From NCBI GenBank assembly GCA_964006375.1, contig OZ023266.1:17578090-17642089 (forward strand): a stretch of 64,000 nt of DNA. Direction: 5' to 3'. The notes beneath the pieces were generated by a model, which made no database searches, was not told where the DNA came from, and saw nothing but the letters and a program-made list of their open reading frames with translations. Position 1 is the first letter of the stretch; each line of letters starts with the position of its first letter. Shown piece after piece: positions 52,760-62,103 of the stretch. Origin of the DNA: Tillus elongatus. Its lineage: Eukaryota > Arthropoda > Insecta > Coleoptera > Cleridae. The translations under genes and the position numbers were made by a program.

Positions 52760-52997
52760 GTAAAAGCTACGCCCGCCCCAGCACCCTAAAAACTCACCTA
52801 CGGACACATTCTGGTGAAAAACCCTACCGCTGCATCGACTGCAACAAATCCTTTAGTCAAGCCGCCAACTTGACGGCGCATGTTCGCACGCATTCCGGAG
52901 AAAAGCCTTTCAGGTGCCCTGTGTGCGACAGACGCTTTTCCCAAAGCTCATCAGTGACAACACACATGCGCACACACTCAGGAGAACGCCCTTATAG
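52760..52997 (+). CDS. gl: glass exon 4: zinc fingers 1 (rest), 2 and 3
   Basis: Encodes the end of codon 286, residues 287-364 and two bases of codon 365. It completes finger 1 ([17 protein letters not shown]), then carries finger 2 ([20 protein letters not shown]) and finger 3 ([20 protein letters not shown]), joined by the canonical linkers SGEKPYR and SGEKPFR. The finger sequences are of the type seen in insect Glass proteins, which is the main basis for the name. The donor is AG|GTATGC at 52998. If intron 4 is not removed, the frame continues 22 codons ([20 protein letters not shown]...) to TGA at 53065-53067. Confidence 0.95.
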
Positions 52998-53114
52998 GTA
53001 TGCACCTTACGTATGGTTTGCGGTGACGCTTGCCACCGCTGCCACCATTTTTAAAATTACCTGCTGATTATACTGTTTTTAACCAATTTTAAGAAATGAG
53101 GAATTTTTAGTTGA

Positions 53115-53575
53115 CTACGAATGTTTGATAAGTACATTCGGAGAACACAAATCACACATTAAAATAAACCTGACCATCGTTTCACTAACCGAGTTAGCGT
53201 CATCAGAGGGTAAAAATTCTAAACGTTTGACAACTAAAATTGTGTTTATATTCTCTGCAGGTACTCGGCCTAGACGATTGAGGGTAAACAAACACACTTT
53301 TACTGCTTATTTACCAGACATTTCCTCTAACTTAATTCCGTTATAATTATTTCCACACTCTTTCTGTCGACAGCCCTCTTAAAGCGTACAATCCATAAAC
53401 TGCATAGTACCGTATCTTAGTAATTGTGCTAAATGTTCTCTAAATCGAAGTTCAATAGCTCGTTTGGTTTTCCTGACGTATTTAAGATCACAATCTTTAC
53501 AACTTCTTCTACACGTTTTAGTCCAGCTACTGGAAAGCCGGTAGCTATGGTTAAAGAAACGTCTAGCAACCCTAC
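53115..53575 (-). pseudogene. Penelope-like fragment with GIY-YIG piece
   Basis: The minus strand near 53430-53530 reads CRRSCKDCDLKYVRKTKRAI then ELRFREHLAQLLRYG, a GIY-YIG nuclease remnant (the Gly of YVG is Arg). The lower-coordinate end 53125-53290 is a terminal repeat with a hammerhead motif, shared with 34505-34700. The element is split by the LINE at 53587-56135; 56147-56255 may be its other side. Confidence 0.65.
53172..53206 (-). ncRNA. Hammerhead ribozyme motif in glass intron 4
   Basis: Minus strand: CUGAUGA (53206-53200), extra C, stem II GCUAAC-UCG-GUUAGU, GAAAC (53183-53179), loop GAUG, GUC (53174-53172). Stem I starts CCU/AGG (three pairs). All core residues are conserved. Antisense to glass. 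Confidence 0.6.
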
Positions 53576-53586
53576 AAGTGTGTTTA

Positions 53587-56135
53587 GTAGTAGTAGTAGT
53601 AGCAGTGGTGGGGAGGCTAACGCCAAGCAAGTAGGCCACAAACGGCCCCTTTTGCCAACCCCAGCAACCTCGGTTCCGTCGCCAAACCGCCTCGACCTCG
53701 AAATGAAGGCCGTGACGGTCTTCAATTGGACGGTACTCACCTGATTCCTCTGCAGAGTCCTCGAACCTCGAAGACTACCAAAAGAATTCACACAGGTAGT
53801 GGTAAGACGTTTCTTCATCCTCGCCGCATTCTTGGTAAATGGGATTCCTCTCTACGCCTTCCAATGTGAGGTGTCTTCTAAGGGCACAGTGGCCTGTCAG
53901 CACCCCAAGGATGCGGCGAAGCGTAGGCCGACTCCTACCGAGTAGCCAGACAGCTTTATCTCTGTCCGGTCCTTCCACGAAGCCCCTCGCCTGCCTACAG
54001 CCACCAACCGACCTCCAGTGCCTCTCCATGGCTTTTTCAGTCCACCTGTCTAAGCCGAGAGAAACTGTCTTCCTACTTATGCTTATCGCAGGCCCCGGGC
54101 CACAGAACCAAGCCTTGCCGGGAACCAAGCGTTGCGAGATTATTCGCTACCTCATTCCCCGCTACACCACAGTGTCCTGGAATCCACACCAGTTGCACCA
54201 CCTTTGTCCTGGCTAATCCTTTGACGGCGCTAGCGCACTCCTGAAGCAGTGTTGATCTGATTCAGGCCGCGCAGACTGCCCGGAGGACCGGTTGGCTATC
54301 CGAGCATATGTATACACATTTCTCGGGGCTCTTCCTCACATCCTGTCTATTGGCCACAGACAGGATAGCATACACCTCTGTTTCGAATGCCGTGGTATAT
54401 GCGCCTAGAGCATAACTCTCACGCGCCCCCAGGCCCTCGATGTATATTCCTGCCCCGGAGGATTGTTGATCCTCTAGCCGCGATCCGTCGGTAAAACAGA
54501 CCAGGCTTTCGGGCTGGAATGCAACCTTATTTTCCCTCCACATATCTCTACTTGGGATCCTGAGATATGGCCTAGTCAACTTAATATCGTCTTCGGCATC
54601 CCGTACCTTGATGGTGGAAATCGGAATTTCTTTTTCCACCTCCTTGGCGACTCTTGCATTTACTGCTTTCTCTCCGCACTAGTTTCGAGTCTCGCATTCT
54701 AAGATGCGACGCCATAGCCCCCTTCTGATACAGATGGGAAGCGGTGGCAGCATCAACAAGACTTCTAGCGCGGCTGAGGGTGTCGTCCTCATAGCGCCTG
54801 TGATACCCAGGATTGCCAGCCTTTGGAGTTTGGCCAGCTTCCTGGTAGTTGTTTGGTTTCACCACACCACCAGACAAACGCCCCATAAAGGATTCTCAGC
54901 CTGACGATCGCAGTGTAAGTCCAATGAAGAATCCGAGGATTAAGTCCCCAGGTCCTCCCTATCACTCGACGCAGCTGCCAGAGGGTCGCTATTCCCTTCC
55001 TCACTACTCGTTCTATTTGCGACCCCCATGTTAGTTTAGAGTCCAGGACCACTCCCAAATATTTGACCTCCCGCACTAAAATAAAGATTTTCCAAATATC
55101 ACGGGCGCCCTGAACCCCTCCGCATTCTTTTTCTTGGTGAATAGGATCATCTCCGTCTTCGCCAGGTTTACGGTAAGTCCCAGCTCACCACACCACCTTT
55201 CAATTATACTGCAGGCAGCTTGCATGCACTCACAGACGACGCTGAGGAATTTGCCGGTGACTAGGACCAGCCCATCATCAGCGTACGCCTGTGCGTAGAA
55301 GCTATTCTCGGAGAGTCGCTCCAAGAGGCCGTCCATGAGCAGACACCATAGATCAGGCGAAAGGCAGCTGCTCTGAGGACAGCCGCCCGTCACCCCGACG
55401 TCCAGCCCCCGGCCCCTCAAGGTCAGCGAGACTCTCCTGTCCTTCAGCATGCTCGCCACCCAGCTTATTAGGGACCTCGGCGATCCCCTGTCATGTAGGG
55501 CGGCACAGACCGTATCCGTCCTTGCCCTATCAAAGGCCCCCTCCACATCGAAGAACACAGCTAATGTGCTCTCCCCGTAGTGTGAGGCTTTTTCTACCTT
55601 TCGCGTCACAGCGTGGAGCGCCGTCTCCGTCGATTTCCTCCGCTGGTACGCGTGCTGACTTTTATGGAAGGGGTGATCCCTGAGTACCGCTCCCAACATA
55701 AACCTATCTACTATCTTTTTCAATGCCTTAATCTGGAAGGATGTAAGGCTGATTAGCATGTACGCCTTGGCCAGCGTGTAGTCCTCCCTTCCCGGTTTGG
55801 GAATGAAGACTTCCCAGCGCCAGGCCTTTGGAACATAGCCCCACGCCAGGCTGGCCCGGAAAACCCCCCTTATGTTGGGAAGCAGTATATTCAGGCCGCT
55901 CTGGAACAGGGCCGGAAAAATACATCACAGCCTGCGAACTTAAATGGAGCAAACTCGTTCACCGCCCAGGTTATAGAGCCATCTGTGACCACCCACTCCC
56001 CCAGCTGCCAGTCCACCTTCGGGACCATCCACCGGCCCAGGTCGGCAGCCCCCGTGACGGCTCTACCGCCTGCAAGGTGTACTTCGGCGAGATGTCGCAA
56101 GGTTTCCTCGCCGGTGCTGGTCCAGGAAACTTTGA
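53587..56135 (-). pseudogene. LINE with reverse transcriptase and RNase H in intron 4
   Basis: A 2.55-kb minus-strand insertion. Reverse transcriptase pieces: ITWAVNEFAPFKFAGCDVFF (about 55950), frame 55076-55759 with KSQHAYQRRKSTETALHAV, AVFFDVEGAFDRARTDTVC, TGGCPQSSCLSPDLWCLLMD and YAQAYADDGLVLVTG (YADD intact), then REVKYLGVVLDSKLTWGSQI (54789-55076). RNase H: VCFTDGSRLEDQQSSGAGIY, ETEVYAILSVANRQD, ICSDSQPVLRAV (54262-54639). The C-terminal part at 53775-54128 includes GRSRPTLRRILGVLTGHCAL. Frameshifts break it near 55760, 54800, 54600 and 54230. The 3' tail is (TAC)n. Target duplication AAGTGTGTTTA at 53576-53586 and 56136-56146. I/R1-like lineage, different from the copy at 31759. Confidence 0.88.
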
Positions 56136-56262
56136 AAGTGTGTTTAACTACGATAAAGTAGGGAGTAAGCCATTTAGCATTCCAAATAAGATTTTATTAT
56201 TAGTTTTATTTAGATCAGTTATAAGATCATGGTTTTAAATAAAACATAATGTCTTTTTGTAG

Positions 56263-56437
56263 GTGCAGATTGTGTAAGAAGGCCTTTTCTGACAGTAGTA
56301 CACTGACCAAACACCTTAGGATACACTCAGGAGAGAAACCTTACGAGTGCAAGCTCTGTCTATTGAGGTTTAGTCAAAGTGGAAACCTGAACAGGCATAT
56401 GAGAGTCCATGGTGCCGCCAATATGATGCCGCCTTGA
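56263..56437 (+). CDS. gl: glass exon 5: zinc fingers 4 and 5, C-terminus
   Basis: Encodes the last base of codon 365 and residues 366-422, stop TGA 56435-56437. Acceptor CTTTTTGTAG|GTG. Finger 4 ([20 protein letters not shown]) and finger 5 ([20 protein letters not shown]) have intact Cys and His pairs and the linker SGEKPYE. They are followed by a short tail GAANMMPP. The 422-residue total is shorter than Drosophila Glass (about 600 residues), the difference lying in the low-complexity N-terminal half. The 3' UTR runs on an unknown distance; AATAAA candidates are at 56903-56908 and 56952-56957. Confidence 0.93.
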
Positions 56438-57267
56438 CACCATGGTATCTACACGCATGCGCATTAGGATGTGCATGTACATTAGGAAATCCAAAGGTTA
56501 ACTGTTGATCAAATGTGATTATGTAAATTAAGTAGTCGATTATCGCGGTTTATATGGGTAATATTTGGTTCGTATTCCGGTTATACTATAAAAAATGCAA
56601 TGTAAATGAATATCAAACAGTAGATAGAAGCCAAAACCTGGCCACGGCACTTTTTATTATAATATTAGGGTCTGTTAAAGGTACAATTGGACGTTTCTGA
56701 GCAAGTCATTAGTGTGTGTTTTTTTTAAAGAGAATTCACTAAAAGGGAGCGTTTTAGAAAATGTCGGCTATTTATAAACGTCCTGATCTAGATACGCCAG
56801 GCGCATGACGCCAGTTTAGCCAACTGTGTGTAAACTGCAAACTGAGTGGGATTAAAAGAGACAGAGTTACCAATAGAGTAAAAATATATGTTGGCGTGAT
56901 GAAATAAATGACCAATGTGACGTCAAAAACGTTAAAACATTTATAAAGTCTAATAAAAACAACAGATTAGTAATTTGTTAAGAGGTTTTGAGACGTGATG
57001 AAACGTCAAACTCACTGTACCGCAGCATTAGCATAATATTATGATCTTGCGTCTATACTATCTTTATCTTGACATTTGTATTCAAAATTGTATTGTGTGC
57101 ATGCACAAGTCTTGCTTTTACGTATAATACGATGAATAATTTATTTGCAAATAATAGATTACTATAATAGTACTCACCCCATGTCACATGCGCATGTCAG
57201 TGCAAAAATAAATAGCCGCATTGTCATATTTCTCTAGTAATTGTGTCATGTCACTAAATTTCCAATT
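56438..57267 (+). other. Probable glass 3' UTR and flank
   Basis: No coding frame. It contains a piece like a (TA)n-family end (GAGAATTCACTAAAAGGG, about 56732-56750) and two possible polyadenylation signals near 56905 and 56955. The actual transcript end cannot be set from sequence alone. Confidence 0.4.
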
Positions 57268-57503
57268 TCTTCTTCTTATTCTTCTTCGCTGATGGCGTCT
57301 GTTTCTACTAACCTAAATTTCCAAATCGATATTGACAATTGACAAATGCCAGCAGAGCTCCAACACGAACGCACGAAAGTTGTTAAACTGCGTTGGTGTT
57401 CGTGCTGGAGCTCACATGTCGTTTGTCAATTGTCAATGTCAAATTGGAAATTTAGGTTAGCAGAAACATACGCCATAAGCAAAGAAGAAGAAGAAGAAGA
57501 ATA
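57268..57503. mobile_element. Palindromic MITE downstream of glass
   Basis: A 236-bp foldback: left arm from TTCTTCTTCTTATTCTTCTT through ACCTAAATTTCCAA and TGACAATTGACAAATG; the right arm is the inverse (CAATTGTCAATGTCAAATTG, GGAAATTTAGGTTAGCAGAA) ending in (GAA)n. The centre is near 57385, with CCAACACGAACGCA / TGCGTTGGTGTTCGT. No transposase. Confidence 0.8.
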
Positions 57504-58884
57504 CCAACGTTGTCAGGTGGAATAGATTGGGATTGGAGCGATAAGTTAAAAATCATGAGAAATGGGTAATTCGAAATTTGCAGATATTAAATACAGTTAT
57601 GGATTACCGTATTTTTTAACTAACTGATAAAATTTTATAAAATGTTTTCTTTATTATCAGAAGTTGTGAAAATTTTAGACATTTATACATGAAAGGTTCA
57701 ACTAAGTGCATGAAATTTATGAAAATCTGGCAACCCAGGTAAGAAGCAACTACATTTTGACATCTTGCAATGATTGTAACTTCCATTGTTTACATTTGTA
57801 TCTACGATTTATTTGAATAGTATAGCACTACAGGTAATGTTATTTGTATTTGCCCAACATTGTAGATATTGTATTACAGAATTTGAGGTGATGTCGAGGA
57901 TTATTTTCAAATTAATTTCGAATAATTTTATTTTTCTTTGATCGAACAACTTAAAAATTGGCACACAACGACGTCTATCCATGTTCTTTGAACTTATAAA
58001 TTTTCGTTTCAATCACGTAAAGAATTTAAAAGATATTGCGTTTTAAAAATTATTTTTAAATTTTTTCTTAAGAAAAATTGGGCGCTAAGATCCGACGTCA
58101 GGATAACATAGAACTCTGTATAAGGTCGCGCTTAATCTGCGTAAATCAGGAGAGATGGTTTCAAAACACAACAACAGATGTCAGGAGGTTCAGGCAAAAA
58201 CCAGGTAGCTCCAGGATCTGTCCGATTCTTGCTGAAAACAAGTATTCAGGCAGCTCCATTATAATACATAGCATACTTTACTTTAGAAGGAGCAGCCTGT
58301 TTATTGCACTGAACGATTCGACAATTTTTTTTAGCTTAGAATAAAAGCATAAGACGAATTTCTTTAAAAAGTGGAGCTGCCTGGTTCTTACACTCACCCC
58401 TTCAATTGAAAAGATAAAATTGACCTGTCCCAGCGTTTTTCTTGAAAGAATTAAATAACGTATTTATGAATCATGTTCCAAACTGTATCATCACATGGTA
58501 TTTTTATGGTGCAAGTAATGCAATATGGATAGATTATAACACAGTAACCAAGGTTAGTCCTTTGTCACACATTTTATGTATTATCTTTAGCATAGAAACC
58601 TATATGTTTAAACAAATGAACAAAATGCAAATAGGTACATCATTAACTAATGTAAGCTTATTTTATCAATATAGGTAATTAATAATTAGGACCCGATATA
58701 CAACAGATTATTATTTCGTAAATAGACTGACTTTCCAAAAAATCCGAACATCCTGTAAGAATCGATAAATTGCAATGAAATATTCTATACTAATGTGTTT
58801 TGTCTCTGATAAGAAATGATACCAGTATAGATACAAAATTTAACAAATGTACACGTTCTAAATTTTGTTTTATCAAAAAATTAT
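57504..58884. other. Downstream intergenic DNA, nothing recognised
   Basis: The open frame at 58078-58344 has no recognisable domain. Three related words (CCAGGTAGCTCC, CAGGCAGCTCC, GGAGCTGCCTGG) lie at about 58200, 58250 and 58373. No clear gene. Confidence 0.35.
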
Positions 58885-59293
58885 GTTCTAGTGAATTTTC
58901 TTTAAAAAAATCACTAATGAGGAGATCACGACTTTTGAATTTGAACTTTTTTTTTTAAGAACTCGGCTTGAGCAAGGTTAATTATGAGAATTCAGCAAAG
59001 ATAAGATTAAGAGGTAAGTATATCAGTTTATAAGGAGCATTAGACTAAATGCGTACTATTCTTTTGGTTCGTCTTGACCAAAATCTCACATTTATTAGTA
59101 GTCCGGTCAAAAATTTCAAATAACAAAAATTCGCACAGAACTGAATTTTGGTAGATACTTTGGGTACACCATCACAAATAAAATACCAAAAGTCCCCATC
59201 GATCACATGTCTGTTAAAAAAGTTATTCAGCGTGAAAAGTCAAAAGTGTTGGTTTGAGCAAATTTAAAAAAAATCGCTAATGAGGAGATCTGT

Positions 59294-59373
<80 letters not shown>

Positions 59374-59385
59374 ACAGATCTCCTA
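58885..59385. repeat. (TA)n-family fragments and a cruciform (TA)n tract
   Basis: A 5'-end fragment (AGTGAATTTTCTTTAAAAAA, AATGAGGAGATCACGACT) lies at 58890-58945. At 59282-59384 a (TA)n tract is flanked by inverted copies of AGGAGATCTGTGTTTA, so the entire stretch is one perfect palindrome. Confidence 0.65.
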
Positions 59386-59397
59386 TATGTATATATA

Positions 59398-61219
59398 CAG
59401 GGTGGCGCATTGAAAACGCAACAGACCGATTTGCGTCCAGAGAATTTCGTTTTTTAAGAAACGCTGAAACACGGCAATTTTAATATTAAGAGCGACATGT
59501 TTTCACATAAAACTCAACTTTTTCACATCAACCCCTTAAGGGTGGTGATAACAACCCTTATATTTTAAATAGGGAACATGGGTTGAGTGTTACATCACTT
59601 GAAAGCTCTTTCTTTTTTGAATTCAGCACACTAATTTTTTGGAAGTTTTATTAACTCGTTTAAAAATTATTCACTGTTAGAGTTGCAAGAACGTATTTCA
59701 TTCATTGTGATAAGAAATGCACAAATTAGTAAATTTTTCGTTAAAAAAACTAAAAAACAAAACCAAACGTTCAAAAATGTTTATTCAGTTAAGTAAGTTT
59801 TCAAATTGTTGACCACCAACTTCCATTTAAAAGTACAAATATTATTCAAAACGACCTCTGACATTCTGGAGCATTTGTGGAGTTATTAGACGGCATTCTT
59901 CAACAATGCCTCGTCGTAATTCTTCCAGAGACTCCGGTTCTGTTGCGTAAATTCTACTATTTAAATGGCTCCATAGAAAGAAGTCTAAAGGAGTTAAATT
60001 CGGTGATCTAGGGGGCCACTGTAAACTCTCTGTTCAAAAACTCCCTAACACGTTGTGAAAAATGCGGAGGAGCTCCATCTTATTGAAACACTAATCGATT
60101 TTCTTGATAGAGATAATCATTTTCAACAATTTTAATTAGTAGAGGGTAAACTATATCTTCTAGTCACTCCAAATACGTTTCGCCACTGAAATTGCCATCA
60201 AGAAAAATTGGTCCGATTAAACGGTCTCCAAAAATGCCAGTCCAGACATTCAATTTCTGTGGAGTTTGAGTGTGGACTTCGTGAAAATTTCTTGGATTAT
60301 TATCTGCCCAATAACGACAATTATGACAATTGACTGTAGAGTTTAATAAAAACGTACACCCGTCTGAAAAACATATATTGAACAGAAAGTTTCCTTTATC
60401 AGCTATTCGTGCAGTCATAACTTCACAAAACTCCAGCCGCCGATCAGAATCATCTTCATTCAGTTGTTGTACAAGATGAATTTTATACGGGTGAAATTTA
60501 TGATGCTTCAATATTCTTTTGATGTTTGGAACAGTGGCCAATTTTCTCGTGCTCAAAGTTGGGTCTGCAGCAATTTGTCCTAAAACTTCAATTTCAGTAA
60601 TCTCATTTCTAACCGGAAATTCCCGTTCAGCATCCCGTTTTTTGTTCGCTACTGAACCACTTTGTCGAAACTTTGCAACTAATTCCAAAATGTATTTCTG
60701 TTAAAATGTCTGTTCGGATGTAGTTCATTAAACAAATTTGCGGTACGGTTGGCACAGTCATCGTTTTTGAAAAAAAGAGTAATTATTTCAACTCTTTCTT
60801 CTACAAAAGATAATCTTGTGAAATTAATTTTCTGTAGTACTATCAAGTATCAAACCGACCGATAAACTAAAATAATAAACCGCATTTCTCTCACTCAACA
60901 ACATTTCTTGTTCTGATAGTCAATTTTTTGTTTACAAACTAACAAAACATTGACTATCAGGACATTCTTATCGGGATGAGTGAAATGCGTTTTTGCATCT
61001 TCAACTGTAAATAATTTTTAAACGAGTTCATAAAACTTCCAAAAAATTAGTGTACTGAATTCAGAAAAGAAAGAGCTTTCAAATGATGTAACACTCGACC
61101 CATGTTCCTTATTTAAAACATAAGGGTTGTTATCACCACCCTAAAGGGCTTGATGTGACAAAGTTAAGTTTTATGTCAAAATATGTCCCGCTCAATATTA
61201 AAATTGACGTGTTTCAACG
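59398..61219 (-). mobile_element. Family-3 Tc1-mariner element, copy C (one end lost)
   Basis: Left end CAGGGTGGCGCATTGAAAAC after TA (59396-59397). The right end is cut at about 61219 within GACGTGTTTCAACG, where a (TA)n-family fragment begins. The subterminal hairpin at about 60880-61000 is partly damaged. Confidence 0.8.
59787..60830 (-). pseudogene. Transposase of family-3 copy C
   Basis: The start codon is lost (the expected MVYS reads IIFC near 60820). The longest piece 60164-60688 covers ELVAKFRQSGSVANKKRDAE, HKFHPYKIHLVQQLNEDDSD, first Asp in CFSDGCTFLLNSTVN (Glu after Asp is Gly) and DRLIGPIFLDGNFSGETYLE. Downstream, decayed second and third Asp regions (about 60090 and 59990) run to ENLLN at 59787. 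Multiple frameshifts and a deletion around 60020. Confidence 0.78.
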
Positions 61220-61325
61220 TCTTACTACGTACCAAAGCTCAACTTTCTATGTGTATAGAAAATTGAGTTACACAAACTTGAAGCATTTAGTGAAAATTCG
61301 CTACCATAACGCACTTGATGCATAC
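61220..61325 (+). repeat. (TA)n-family terminal fragment
   Basis: CTTACTACGTACCAAAGCTC to CTACCATAACGCACTTGATG (about 61300-61320), the 3' end of a (TA)n element joined to the broken transposon end. Confidence 0.6.
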
Positions 61326-62103
61326 CGAACTTTTTGTCTTTGCTTCAATTTTAACGTTATATGATCACTTTCTATAATTCTAATCATTTTATAGAGACTC
61401 TTCGTTGAAAAAAATCACTTATGAGGGGATAAGAATTTTTACTTTCAGTTCTATATTAATATCAGCTGTTGTTGCCCTTAATTGATAAAACCGTTCCGTA
61501 GTTAACACAGCCGTAGATGTTTTTCTTTGACTTCAGAAATGTTTGTTTCTTTCTCCCCAACCGGTTTCATTTTTTACAGCATGGCCAGGCAAAATAATCT
61601 TCTCTGTGAAGCCACAGAAAAAGTATCTATTTTTGTATTTAGATAGGAATTTGAATATTCTTAAATTCATCGGATTTATTTTTATTAGCGAATTTTCTTG
61701 TATAAAATGTTCTTTAATACCGACTTTTCTTGTAAATAAACTTCTTGTATTTTCTTTGAAGAAACATTTGTTACGAATTTTGGTGTGAAAAGTATTCAAA
61801 GAAGTTTTGATGATATATTTTTTTAACGAAATTCGCCAAAATAATGTTTTAATGGATTTTCGTGCAAACAATTTTTTTTTCAGTTTTAGATACACATTAG
61901 GCATATAATTTAAATTTTATGTATGCTTTTAGCAAATTTTTGTAGAAAATATTTAGCCAGTTCTCGCAGAAATTTGTGTGGCCGTAGAAATATATTTTTT
62001 TGTAATATTTATGTGAAATTTGATAATTAATAATAAATGTTTAATAAGTTATTGTGATAAAATGTTTTCGGATTTTCGTGAAAAAAATTGTTTTCAAATT
62101 GTA
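61326..62103. other. AT-rich DNA, nothing recognised
   Basis: Phrases such as GCGAATTTTCTTGTAT hint at old repeat sequence; no family could be assigned. Confidence 0.3.

Noticed and set aside
58078..58344. Possible small gene
   Set aside because: No domain, no supporting splice signals or neighbours, AT-rich composition like its surroundings.
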